A DNA stretch of 64,000 bases from Isoetes taiwanensis (GCA_021234155.1 JAJEKV010000013.1:4150028-4214027), one strand, 5' to 3'; shown: positions 51,712 through 62,990, counted from the first letter of the stretch. Numbers and translations: made by a program. Notes: a model not told the origin generated them from the sequence alone.

Positions 51712-53282
51712 TGTGACGTTCAAAGACGATTATATGGTCCCGTGGGGCATTATCTTGTCTTGCCGCAAATCACGCGCATTACCGCCACCCCGGCCCGACG
51801 CGGTACGCCCGGCGTGTAGCCAGGTGGGTAGCCCCTAGGGGGCAACTTGCAAGGTAGGTGCATTTATTAATGTGCACATTTACCAATGTGCACATTTATT
51901 AAGGTGCACACCTTTCCATGTGGATACATTTATGCCACCTAGCCATTAAAGGCAAGTGGGCCATTCCCAATTATCCCACATGCCTAAAGGGATAATTGGA
52001 AACCCTAGCCCTAAACCCTTGTCTATTTAGGTAGGAAGAAACCCTAACTTGCCATTTTCGTCCATAGAGTTCTAGAGATCTGTTTTGGCTGCCCCAGGAG
52101 TCAAAACCGCCTCCCCACTTGGCCCGGAACTTAATTGCACCATTAGTTTTCCTTGATTCAAGCGATTCAGCCGGGATGGTCGAACTCAGAGCAGGAGGAG
52201 CGAGCCAAGGATCAGGTATTTAGTCAATTTAATAGCCTAAAGCGTCTTCCAGTCATAGAATCAGTAGGTTTAGCCTATTAAATTGCCCATAGCAGCCACT
52301 TAGATCTCCAGATACCAGACTCTAACTTAACTCTATGATATAGATTAGATCTAGTTCTTTAGTTCTTCTGTGATGTATATGGATGATGTATCTCTGTGAA
52401 CTCCTTGTATTGGGAAGCGGGGTAGAGGCCCTAAAGCTTGGTAGTTGATGCTCCTAGTTAGCCTCTCTAGCACACTGTAGATTCGGCCTGTGTACAAGAA
52501 CCACACCGGTTGTGGGTGAAGGGCCGACCGGGCTAAGAAGGAGGTTAGTGTTCGACTCTTGAGCGATCCCTCCGGTGTGTAAGGCCTACAGGGGATCATT
52601 ATGACTAGGTCTAATGGCTTGCCACCGCGGGCAAGGCATGGGCTCGACACCCGTGGAGTGGTGTTCACTTTCAGTGGGTTCACCGGTAAGGAATAAGGCG
52701 GTGGCCCTCTAGCCACCTTGAGTCGACATGTAGATCTCTCGGAGGGAGTGATCCCTACCGCCCCATCGGAACTGGGGAGATGCAACCCGGGAATAGCTCA
52801 TTTGGCTATGCATCCCTTTCTGGTCAGGTCCCAACACTTTTCAGCCCTACTGCGCAAAGTGTGCACGGGGGGCGGATGGAGTGGACAACCCTAAGCCATG
52901 TTCTTATGCCAGCCAAATCCATGGTCATGAATTCTGTCTGCAATGACCTCTGGAGACCCAAGCCGTCAGTCATCCCTTGAGTTTGAGCCTTGGGTAGGAT
53001 TTCCCGTAGGTATTGTGCTGATCTTTGTCAATGCAGATGTGGTGTACCACCCTTCGAGGTGGATATGTGATGATATTGTTTCCTGACATGTATGTTTACG
53101 CTTCCGCAGCTAGGTAGGCCCTGAGGGAGATGGGGTAAAATGACCCCTTCACTCTTCCCACTGGGGACCCAGTACGGTCACAGTGATATGTGGAGGGCCC
53201 TGTATCAGTATGGAGCTGGTATGGGCGATGAACTCCTGTTTGTATAGGGTGAGTGCACCGTATACGAGTAGGGGACGTCACA
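51712..53282 (+). repeat. 3' LTR of the gypsy element
   Basis: 1571 bp, starting TGTGACGTTC and ending GGGACGTCACA. It matches (reversed) the two LTRs of the minus-strand element, including the 'ggcggatggagtggacaacc' and 'ggcaaggcatgggctcgaca' blocks. The ends form an 8-bp inverted repeat TGTGACGT / ACGTCACA. Confidence 0.9.
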
Positions 53283-54503
53283 AGCTTTGCAGCTATGGCG
53301 GTGTCCGTGGGACGGATGAAGCAATCCTTCCTGTTTCGAATTTTTTCTTTAGCATATTGAATTGGGTTTTACTTGAACATAAGAAATCCGGTAGCATTTT
53401 TGATAAATCCATGATTTTTGCCATGGCTATGGATTTCCAGCTCTGGTGGGGTCTCTTCTATAGCCCAGTACTTGAAGAAAAGACGTGAATCTACTATTCT
53501 GCCATCTCGATCCCCAATGCCATGCATACCCAAATGACAAATTTGGCTCTGATCAAGGAATTGAAGCCGTGATTTGGCATCAAATCTGGTGCCAAATGCT
53601 CTGTCTTGAACCTCAAAATCTGTGATCTTGTAAGGCTAGTTTTGCATTTGGGCGTATCACGTGCAGTATCCGGTCTCGAATCTTACATCTACATATGTGT
53701 TGGAATTATGGTCATGCCTGATTTTCAATATAAGCGACATTTGGTATAGGCCAGAGTTGGACACGTGTTGGAAAGAGGGAAAAAAGAGGAGACTAGCATG
53801 TGAAAACGAGAGAAGAGACAGTAGAAGATAAAAACGGAGTGCATAGAGGAAAGGAGATAAGGAAATTGGTGGAAGATCAACCGATCAGGGGTGCAGGGCC
53901 AGAGGCGTAGAGAAATCCGCCTTGTGAAATCCATCTGGGTTGACGGCAGGTTGGCGGCAGGGTGTTGTGGTCAGATCCGACAGGGCTGCTCACAAATTGC
54001 AGGTTCGGTTTTCTCTGATTGCCGGATTGAGGTTCTTTGATGCTAGATTTGAGTTGCAGAAGATCCAAACAAATAGCTTTGGTGAGCAAGAGAGTAACTG
54101 AGGCAGCGGGAAAACCGTGCTCTATAGCTTGGAGATTGGGCTTATTGTGTGTTGATTGAATCTAAGAGATTGGGTTCAAATCCCAGGCTCTAATTTCTAT
54201 CAACATGAAACCGGATTGGCATTGAAAAATCTGCTACGTGTTTGCCCGTTTGTGATCTATCCCACTATTTGCCCTTGTGGGTTGGACTGTTTCTCATTTT
54301 TTTCCTCCAAAATTTACGCATTTCATTGGATTTTGTTCTTCTGGGTCAGATTGGCCATCTTCAAATTCAGTTCGACATACCCATTTGCTTTGTTGCATCC
54401 TTGAGGGCTAGATTCGTTCCCGTTTCTATTTTTATGCCTTCTGTTTTGTTTTGGCCATGTGGGTCTAGGATTTATCGAACCACAATGAGAATAAGAATTA
54501 GTC
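53283..54503. other. No gene supported
   Basis: Sequence right of the LTR. I found no recognisable protein on either strand; short frames only. Confidence 0.35.
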
Positions 54504-54966
54504 TTGAAGCTTAGTAGGCTCGGAAAACCGGCATTCAAAGCCTTGAACATGGCTGGAAGCTTCGCACCGCCAGACTCTGCTGTTATGTCGATAACTCCAC
54601 CATCGCAGATAATTGAAGAGGATTCTAGGACCAGCATTGCAGTAATTGTTGCCATTGTGATTGCCTCTACTGCATTAATTGCTTTGCATCTTCGGGTACT
54701 GCTGCTATCTCCGGCATCGAAGAAAAACGAGCTCTTCTGGAAGTCGTAAGTCCAATCTGGAGAGAGCTGGCTCCACTCCTCTGGTGCAACAGACTACATT
54801 TCTAAAACTCTTTAATTTGGTAGAAGGCCATGATGGATCTTTCGAGGATGAAGAAATATTGATTGGTCAAGAAATTCTGGCCAGATTGTTTCTTGCAACC
54901 CAAATCCTTCAAGCAAGGAGTAGAGCCTGTGGATCCAGAGTCGAGCAGAGTCGGGAGTGCTTATAA
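54504..54966 (+). pseudogene. Possible membrane-anchored protein fragment (receptor-kinase-like juxtamembrane region)
   Basis: The frame 54504-54749 contains a hydrophobic stretch, SIAVIVAIVIASTALIALHL, followed by basic residues. An overlapping frame (54679-54966) gives YCCYLRHRRKTSSSGSRKSN then LERAGSTPLVQQTTFLKLFN, which reads like the cytoplasmic continuation after a frameshift. A single membrane segment followed by a basic, serine-rich stretch recalls the juxtamembrane part of receptor-like kinases, but no kinase domain follows. Assignment is tentative. Confidence 0.35.
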
Positions 54967-55295
54967 ATGCACCATAACTGCATCATAAATACCTGTAGTA
55001 CAGCCGCCATAGATGCACCATAAGTGAAAAAAAAAAAAACATATCATAAATGCCACAATAAGTGCAGATGGAGTTAAAAAATTCAAATCATCCTTCCCAC
55101 GTGTCACCACCATAATGCCTCAAACAAAATAACATCGTCTTCATCAAGGTTCCAAGATTGTATATTGTTTGCATATACGTGTCACCACCATAATGCCTCA
55201 AACAAAATAACATCAAACAAAATAGCCTCAAACAGAAAACCAAACTACCAAACTGAATTATATATGAGTTGAAGTATATTTATAGGTACAAGAAA
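54967..55295. repeat. Short duplicated phrases, no gene
   Basis: 'gtgtcaccaccataatgcct' + 'caaacaaaataacatc' occurs twice (about 55099 and 55179). 'gcaccataa' units recur at 54969-55025. Otherwise nothing is seen. Confidence 0.5.
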
Positions 55296-55300
55296 TTTAT

Positions 55301-55322
55301 CGCGGCGGCCTTGGCCGCCGCG
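55301..55322. repeat. Perfect GC hairpin (10-bp arms)
   Basis: CGCGGCGGCC, loop TT, GGCCGCCGCG. It is flanked by 'aggtacaagaaatttat' and 'aacatttctct', which also flank the degenerate hairpin at 37680-37698, so the conserved block is about 65 bp. It could be a terminus of a small mobile element; no CTRR end is present next to it. Confidence 0.75.
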
Positions 55323-56010
55323 AACATTTCTCTTCATGTCACTTCACTTGGATTTTCAACTCAGATAATGAGGGTTTTGCAGGGTTTTCAGGTAAGCAAA
55401 AGAAGCCTATAGTGAGAAGCCTAGGTCGTTAGGAACTGCATTATGTAATCTACAATATGGATCTATTCACAATGATTCTCTCTTCAACAACTAAGATTTT
55501 TTCTAGCTTAATATGTAATTCTCACCATGTTTATCTAAAATTTTTAATTAATTTCTTACCACGGTCAATGGTGGGTTCAGTGCCGACTGATCCAACACCA
55601 TGTCTTCCGACACCAGTGATACAAAAGGGTTCATCCTCCATACTTTGACATGGGAATAGAGATAAGGAGCTGTTTTATTTGTAGAAGAATTGAAACTTGA
55701 TGGGTTGGTGGTTTCATATTTATACAGTACAACCGGATGAACAATACTAGTACCTACTATGAATCATATAGTTTGAAGTGTATGCAAACTAGCCCAAGTA
55801 GATTTTCTTTTTCTTTTTCTCTCTTCTGCTTTTCTCTTAGAACTGCCAGCCCGAGCACAACGGAAAATGTTTTTAATGTTTTTGTTGTTGCATAAAAAAA
55901 TTTGGGGTCTGCGATTGAGAGCGCTTCAAAATTTTGCTGGGATCCACGGTTGAGAAAAAAAGTTGGGAATGCTTTCCTTTGCCCTTTTAGCAAACAAACC
56001 ACTAATCAAA
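55323..56010. other. No gene seen
   Basis: AT-rich sequence up to the hexanucleotide repeat; short frames only. Confidence 0.35.
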
Positions 56011-56114
56011 GAATGAGAATGAGAATGAGAATGAGAATGAGAATGAGAATGAGAATGAGAATGAGAATGAGAATGAGAATGAGAATGAGAATGAGAATGA
56101 GAATGAGAATGATT
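56011..56114. repeat. (GAATGA)n hexanucleotide microsatellite, tail of a minus-strand LINE B end
   Basis: About 17 units. Read on the minus strand it is (TCATTC)n and follows directly after the LINE B terminal signature, in the position of the (ATTCT)n and (CTTC)n tails of the other two copies. Confidence 0.9.
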
Positions 56115-56223
56115 TTTTATCGTCCACTGAGGCCAATCAGCCTATGGGACCCATAAGGAGTGCAGCAAACTTATTACTGTCCGGGTTAAAAAACCCCCGC
56201 CCCGAAGGGTTTTCGAGGGCAAA
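56115..56223 (-). mobile_element. LINE B 3' end, very short copy
   Basis: The minus strand reads: hairpin AAAACCC-TTCG-GGGCGGGGGTTTTTT (56188-56213), 'taataagtttgctgcactcc', then 'tgggtcccataggctgattg' and TGGACGATAAAAAATCA, then the hexanucleotide tail. It matches the LINE B ends at 3.2 and 22.3 kb from 'ccctcgaaaaccc' onward. Only about 110 bp were copied. Confidence 0.8.
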
Positions 56224-57422
56224 GGGTTTATTTAGGTGGCAGATTCTTATTGGATCGAAGGAAGCGCACAGTATACGTCACCATCCCTTTAGGCCAAAGG
56301 GGTATTCCGCTCCGGTCCTCCGTGTTCTCTGAGAGTTTTATGGGGTGTTTGCGGTCTCTAGCGGATCAGCCGGTTGGATCAAACAAAGAAAAGCCGGCCT
56401 GAAAACCGATCAAGACGCCGGACCCCTGACTATGTCGCCTTCCAAATCCGTTTCCTTGCCGCTTTCCTACTACAGATCAGCTTTTGCACGCCAATATTTG
56501 GAGCAGCTATGGCGGCATTGAAATTGGGATCCATCAGGCTTTTCTTCTTTGATTTTTATCTTTCCAATAATTACCCATCTGTTGAAACAGTAAAACTCGT
56601 GTGAATTCAGCATTTATTGCTGTAATCCGGCTGTAAAATGCTAATCGATAGTGTAAAATTGTGCCTGTTTAGACTAAATCCTAGTTTGTATTCATGATTT
56701 GAGCCCTATTCTTGTTTGGGCTACATTATTTCTTAGCTAGAGAGCGAAATCTTCGTTGGTTGGGGCTGTTTGTGCAGGATTGAGGCATTTTAGGGCGATT
56801 TTGCGAGCAAATTGGTAGAAATGGCTCCAACATTCAAGATGCCAGAAGCATTTCGTCTTGTTTCGGAGGATATGGAGTTCAGGTTGCAGATATATCCTCA
56901 GCAGGGGCGAAGATGACACAGAATCTGGTAACCTGCGTATACCAGACCAAACTATCTAGCCATTGCCGACTAATGGTGCAAAAATCTAATGGGACAGTGT
57001 CAAGTATCGCCTTTACATTGGCTTCATTTAATGGCTCCTGGATTGGGCACTTATGAGTCGAACTCAAGGATTGGTCTGCAGAATTATGCCAGAGAGATTT
57101 TTTGGCTACAAAAATTTTGAATCTACCAATTTCAATGGCAGTGGAAAGTTTCAATCCGCCAGGCGCCTGTTTTGATTCGAAAAGCAAATTAGCAGATAAT
57201 AAGCAGATCATTGAACAAATTATAAGACCACCATTACAGGCTCGGTTTCTTTTTCTGTAGATACTGCTTTGTGGTGTCCATAATAAGTTCTCCCTCAACA
57301 CCGGAATCCAACCTGAAAACTCCACCGGTATTTTGTACCCAGGAAAAAGATAGCTACGTGTCACTAAATTGTAATGAGCATAAAAGAATCGAATCTAAGG
57401 AAAATGAATTATATATGTGTAG
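56224..57422. other. Unassigned stretch with two medium-length frames
   Basis: Frames at 56374-56604 (+) and 56879-57364 (-, 161 residues) are open but match nothing I recognise and have no clear start context. They may be chance frames or decayed genes. Confidence 0.3.
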
Positions 57423-59990
57423 ATAACGTGCCTCTCGTGATATAATGCCTATTTATATGTAATATTGATCATAGTTAAATTACTTTTTCAACGGCTATGA
57501 TGTTGCCACGTAGGCATGGGCCCATGCATGGGTCATCCATGTGCATGAAAATTAGGGCAAGCAATCTCGATCGTTGATTAGAAAAAAGGGGCAAGATTCT
57601 CACCCGTTGAAATGTTATAAGAAGGTGCAAGGAAGGTGCATTTTTTAACGTTAATGAGACAATTAATGTATTGACTTTTTAAGAAGCTTCCTTTTCTTAA
57701 CCGCCTTCAAATTGCTGTAACTTGGAGTAGAGGGGTCGGATGAAGGTGGGGTCCACGCCATTAAATTGGGGTCCACGCCATTAAATTCCTCTCATCGAGA
57801 ACTTTCCAAGAAGTGGTGCATTGACATCGTTCCATCGCAGTTGGAGCCAATGTAATCGAATTCTAAAGGAATCTTTGGGAATCTTCGTAAAATGCTTGAG
57901 AACCTAAGGGAATCTTGATGAAATCTTGGAGAATTTGGAGAATCTAAGGGAATTTAAGAGAATCTACATAGAATCCTGGAGGACCCAAGGGAATTTAGCA
58001 AAATATTTATAAAATTCTTGAAAATCTAGAGGAACCTTGATGGGACCTTGGAGAATCTAGGGGAATCTATACAGAATCCAAAGGAATCTAGGAGAATCTA
58101 CATACAATCTTACAAAATGTAGAGGAAGTTTGGGATAATCTTTGAGAAGCTAGAGGAATCTCAAAAGAATCTTAAGGAATCTAAGGGAATCTTTATCGAA
58201 TCCAAGGGAATCTTAGAAAATCTACATAGAATCTTGAAAATATAAGGGAACTTCGAGGAATCTTAGTGGAATCTAAGGAATCTCAAGGGGATGTTTGGGA
58301 ATCTAAGGGAATCTTCATAAAATGCTTGAGAATCTAAGGGAATCTTGATGGAAGCTTGGAGAACTTAAAAAATCTACGGGAATTTAAGAGAATCCACATA
58401 GAATCTTGGAGGACCCAAGGGATTCTAGCAGAATCTTTAGACCTTGGAGAATCTAGGGCAATCTTTACAGAATCCAAAGGAATCTAGGAGAATCTATATA
58501 CAATCTTACAAAATCTAGAGGAAATTTGGGATAATCTTTGAAAATATAGGAGAATCTCAAGAGAACCTTAAAGAATCTATGGGAATGTCAAGAGAATCTA
58601 AGAGAATCTTCATAACATCCTTGCTTGAATCTTGGAGAATGTAAGAGGTTCTCTATACAATCTTCATTGGAGGTTCTTTATAGAATCTTCATTGGATGGC
58701 CCAGAATTTGTATACTCCCTCGTAGTACCACCATACCACTTGTATAGCTTAGATAGATAGATATGGTTCACCTAGCTACAACCTAGGTGTCGTTAAGGTT
58801 AGAAGGGTTTAGACAATTTACGGTGCAGTAAGGCCTTCATATAGCCTATGTAAGTTTTTACCAGTCCTGGAAAATGATGTCATCCCTTAAGCGCCGACCA
58901 TACTAGGTGGTTCCGGCTTGAAGCTTTTGAAGCTTACAAACGATCTTACAGGGTGCAAATTGTTCCTTTGAGGTAAGGAATCGATTCTTTGCATATCAAA
59001 GATTTTTTTTCTGGATTATTTTAGGGTTTGAATGATCATCCTCTATCATCTTCTTTTTGTCCTCCACCTTTTATTTCACAATCTGTATTTTATTCACTGC
59101 ACTGTTTTGATGAATCTTCATATAGATGCATTGTAAGCTTCCACGTCTACACCATGCAGCAAGATGGCAGCAAGACTGTCCTCTGCTCGCTTTCTTTCTT
59201 CCTCTAAGTATTGAATGCTGTCAAATAAGAATAGTAGAGAGGTAGGTCTCACAGCATGCCATATTGATCGAATTGAAATTGCACTGCCTGATTGGTCGTT
59301 GTGCCTGTTTATTGCCTTATTTTTAGCAGAAAAAGTGTTTAGATTGTTTCTAGATTTGGGGCTGCAACAGGGGCAATCAAGCAGATTGATGCTACCATAG
59401 CTACAGATACAATGTTCCGAATTTGGTGCTTGCAGAGCACATCCTGTGGCAGATCCTGCATCTCTGGTGTCCCAAACTACCCTAGAATGTTCTGCAGACA
59501 ACTATTAGCTTGTCCTATAATCTATTCCTGCAGACCATAGCAGTTTGAAGTGGGTGTGTCACACTGGCCAGTGTAACATCACCAATTGATAATATAATGG
59601 TTAATGTTATGGAAGTAATTTACTGGTTTTAATTTTCGTATACATTTTATAATCTTATTGAATTGTTCTACCTGCACTTCTTGCAGAATTAACTTTAGCT
59701 AAGCAATTATAATCGTCTTCCATAGAAACTTATAATCCCATGTCCAAAACGTGTTCTGAACTCACAACTGTTATATCCTCGCATTAAAAAATTAAACAAT
59801 TGAGCTTCTAACCGACCAGCTTGCAGAATTGCAAGATCTCCTCGGCTATTCCACAGCTTTCAGCAAAGAAACTTATGGGATTCCTTGCTCCAATCCGGAA
59901 AATCCCAGCTCCAGTCGCTCAACACTAGTAAAGTAGTAACTGTCAAGTTTTGCTTCAAGAAGGCTATGATACCATGATAGATAGATCAGA
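57423..59990. repeat. Duplicated segment D, copy 2
   Basis: Collinear with 44599-47122. The satellite lies at about 57860-58710 and the minus-strand open stretch at 59118-59501 (143 codons in copy 1, 127 in copy 2 because of an indel). The 'tggtatcatagcc' sequence (minus strand) is at 59962-59974. Small indels separate the copies, for example a duplicated 'ggggtccacgccattaaatt' at 57749-57784 found only here. Confidence 0.85.
57860..58710. repeat. Degenerate 'gaatctaagggaatctt' satellite, copy 2
   Basis: Same unit type and unit order as at 44990-45860, with point differences. Confidence 0.85.
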
Positions 59991-60732
59991 TGTGTTATTG
60001 AATTGGACTTGTTGAAAATAAAAGCAAGTCGGGTATTTGCTCTAGGAACAAAATCGAATGGTGCTCGTACGATCATCATAACACCAACAAATTCATCATT
60101 TTAAAATACCATTGGCTGCATTATTCATTGTCTAATCTTATACTGATATGTAAATGTCCATTGTGGCAAATGGTGCATATTGCTCGTTATTGTTATTCTT
60201 TGATACACTAGTTGTACTTTTAATGCTACAGATTTTAGTGGCAAAAATTCTGTACATTTGAAACCCTTATTATGCGTAAAATGATAATTCATGGCTATTA
60301 TGGCACCATTGCCTTAGATAGCATTGCTTACTCTACTTCATGTCAATGTAAATGTTGCAGTTTCCAAAAATTGTGCATTAATCGTGGAGCACTGCGCAGA
60401 GTGGCCCATCTTTCATGATGATGAAGCATTATTGGCACAAGAAGAAGCTGAACTTGAAGAAAAGGTAATGGGTTTTACTTTTCACCGCATTCAAGGAGAT
60501 CTTGAAACCGCAAATTGAAATGCAAAGTGGAATGAGATCGAAACAACCAACGAGGGATGGTTCCAATATGGAAGACAAATGCGAGAAAATGACCAAGAGG
60601 TTTATGAGCAAGATGTGAAGATGAAGATGTTGATCATGTTGAAGAAGAAAGTGAGGGTGAAGACTTTGATCAAGAAAGCAGGATAAGGCATGGCGGTCTT
60701 TGTTGGAAGAAGATAACGGACAACTTCGGCGC
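59991..60732 (+). other. Unassigned; acidic coding-like stretch at 60320-60730
   Basis: The frame 60324-60518 (VEHCAEWPIFHDDEALLAQE, then EAELEEKVMG) and, in shifted frames to 60730, WNEIETTNEGWFQYGRQMRE and DEDVDHVEEESEGEDFDQES look like coding sequence rich in Glu and Asp. A possible GTAATG donor follows GAAGAAAAG at 60460. I do not recognise the protein. It ends at the junction with the PPR copy at 60733. Confidence 0.3.
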
Positions 60733-62348
60733 GTCAACAAGTGCAAGTGCCTACATATACATTTGTCTCAATCCGAGTCCATTCAATAAGAGAATGGACA
60801 TATTTCCCTTGCCCCAAATTGCCTCGATGCAAGCAAGCATGCATTTATAATATTTGAAAAGGTCACCGATTTGGACTCATCCGTTCTGTTGCATCTGTTG
60901 AAATATCTTAACCACCTCAACTCCGTTCGGTGGATGGCATATCCCTGTGATTAACGATTCCGTGAAACAATATTTCGTAAAGGTAACTTTGTCAAAGGAA
61001 TATTCAAGATCCTCTAAGCTCCCACATTTAGCATACATGTCAATTAATGTGTTACCAACAAATTGATTTGACATACATCCAGATTATATGACATGAGAAT
61101 GAACCCATTTTGCTTGTTCCAAGACACCCAGAGTGCCACATGCACTGAGAACGCTTACAAATGTGATCTCATTGGGATCTATATCTTCATCTTGCATTGC
61201 ACAAAATAAATTTAGAGCTTCTTCTCCCATAGAAAGTTGGGCATAACCTTTGTGATTATTGAAGTCCATGAAACTACGTTTTCGTATAGACATGTTATTA
61301 AACACTCCACGTGCATTTTCTATGTTGCCGCGACTTGGAATACATATCAATAAGCTTATTGCAAACAAAGAGATCTGAGCCATATCCGGCTTCTTTAATT
61401 TGAACGAGCACGTGCTCCCCCCGATATAGACTTGATAGATTAACACATGCATTGAGAATTCCAATAAATGCCACCTTGTTTGGTATCATCCCTTTTTGCT
61501 CCATTTCTTTGAAAGATTGACAAGACTTGTCTATCATTTCCATGATGGACGTAACCAAGGATTAAAGCATTCCACGAGACATTATCTTGTAAAGACATGT
61601 GGCAAAAAGACTGTTTCGCTTCTTCTATACTTGCACATATCGGTGTACATGCTAATAAGTGTGTTCTCAATAAAAACGCCCGATAACCGGACCAGATTTT
61701 TATTATATGAGCATGGACCAACCTTCCCCGATCTAAGGCCCCTAAAGTTGCACAAACTCCGAGGACACAGATAAAAGTAACTTTGTCCAGGCTTACACCC
61801 TCATCTTGCATATCTTGGAACAACACCAAAGATTCTTTATCATGTCCAAGCCTGGTATATCCTGCAAGCATTATAGTCCAGGTATAAACATTCTTTGAGA
61901 CCATTCTATAAAGGATAGCTTCTGTTTCGACTATGCTTGCACAGTTAGCATACATGTTGAGAAGGGTATTGGTTAAGAAAATGTCTGGCTGAAAAGCTGA
62001 TTTGATTAAATGAGCATGCACTCGTTTACCCTCAGTCAGAACCCTCATATTAGTGCATGCTCGTAGAAGACAAACATAAACATCAGAAAGGGTTACCTTA
62101 TCTTCGCAATTTATGCGATTTAAAATCTGCCATGTCGTCTCTAATTTCCCCAAATTGCATAGTCGCTTCACTTCTTCATTGATCTGCGAACGTGTATCAA
62201 GTTTTGATGGCCTACTGCTAGTTAGAACTTGACTTAATCTGGAAGAATAAATAAACAAAAAAAAGAAGATAAGTCAGATGGAACGTGTATCAAAGCTTTC
62301 AGATTGAAAAAAGCGAGAATTAAAATACCTTTGAGATGTTAGAGCAAC
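60733..62348 (-). pseudogene. Decayed second copy of the PPR gene (N-terminal two thirds)
   Basis: Collinear with 32749-34352 on the same strand, including the 89-bp intron region and its donor and acceptor (62243-62335). The first frame, 62258-61440 (272 residues), matches the intact gene and then breaks; further blocks in other frames lie at 61558-61298, 61464-61084 and 61074-60877. It lacks the last motifs and the E region. Many of the one- and two-base changes that break the frame fall at CAG/CTG sites of the intact copy (for example tcaccagattt to tcaccgattt), so some could be sequencing errors. Confidence 0.85.
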
Positions 62349-62695
62349 TATGAACATTTGAGCTTGGCATGCATGAAATTGAACTGCATATTTATATTGT
62401 CTCGAGTTTGATGTACTGGATATATCTACTTTAGTACATTAAGTAAACCATGTAACGCTTGCTAGATTTATCCAATTACAATGTTGACTTGTAAGGATTG
62501 TCTATAATCCTTGAAGTTCTGCATAAGCATCAGATTGTATATACGCATCGGAATTGTTCTTCCAGCCCCTTAACTTTTGGAATTATAACAGCTATTTCTT
62601 GCAATCTCTTCATCGACTTCTCATCGGTGTTTTCTCCTCTTTCAGCAGTTCCCTTGACTCCCACCCATCCTCCTGTAATGTGTATATTATTGTAA
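62349..62695. other. No gene seen
   Basis: AT-rich sequence right of the PPR copy; no coding or structural signal that I can support. Confidence 0.35.
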
Positions 62696-62699
62696 ATAT

Positions 62700-62815
62700 T
62701 GTTTTTTGTCACATGGCATGTGTGACCAGCCCCTCGCTTTTTCGAGGCGTAAATGTTATTTTTTATCGTGTGGCACACGTGACCAGCCCCTCGCTTTCTC
62801 GAGGTTTTTTCTCTA
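62700..62815. repeat. Two-copy tandem repeat, each with a hairpin
   Basis: Units of about 60 bp: 'gtcacatggcatgtgtgacc' + 'agcccctcgctttttcgagg' (62707-62747) and 'tcgtgtggcacacgtgacca' + 'gcccctcgctttctcgaggt' (62766-62806). Each contains CCTCG-(6)-CGAGG, and the second also has cacacgtga. Confidence 0.8.
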
Positions 62816-62939
62816 TTGGTTTTTTTTGTTGGTGACGTGCAGGTCCAGGGGTGATGCACGACTTCGGTATTCTCTGTGGAGCATGGGTTTTCTGTGGGAA
62901 CATTTAGCAGCCTTGCCCCTTGCCGAGATTTTATCGCTA

Positions 62940-62990
62940 GGGTTTTTCCTCGAAAACCCGAAAGGGTGGGGCTTTTTAATCTCGGCAATA
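62940..62990 (+). repeat. LINE B-like hairpin with GAAA loop
   Basis: 'tttttcctcgaaaacccgaa' then 'agggtggggctttttaatct' and 'cggcaataagct' corresponds to the LINE B 3' hairpin block (ttttccctcgaaaaccc..tttttaatccgggtagtaatct). Here the inner stem is ACCC-GAAA-GGGT instead of CCC-TTCG-GGG. The downstream LINE B signature and repeat tail are absent. Confidence 0.5.

Larger units (their letters stand above)
47123..53282 (+). mobile_element. 5'-truncated Ty3/gypsy (chromodomain-type) LTR retrotransposon
   Basis: In order: end of gag with a CCHC knuckle, aspartic protease, reverse transcriptase, RNase H, integrase, a chromodomain-like C-terminus, 0.9 kb of 3' non-coding DNA, polypurine tract and one 1571-bp LTR. 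The 5' LTR, primer site and most of gag are missing; the left junction is with segment D at 47122/47123. No target duplication can therefore be assigned. LTR and 3' non-coding sequence are related to the minus-strand element at 8526-20078. Confidence 0.9.

Noticed and set aside
55301-55322. GC hairpin as a Helitron 3' end
   Set aside because: No CTRR followed by T lies within about 12 bases on either strand, unlike at 63654.
55902-56156. Frame with a long Met-Arg run
   Set aside because: Product of the (GAATGA)n repeat.
56879-57364. 161-residue minus frame
   Set aside because: No motif recognised; length alone is not enough to call a gene.
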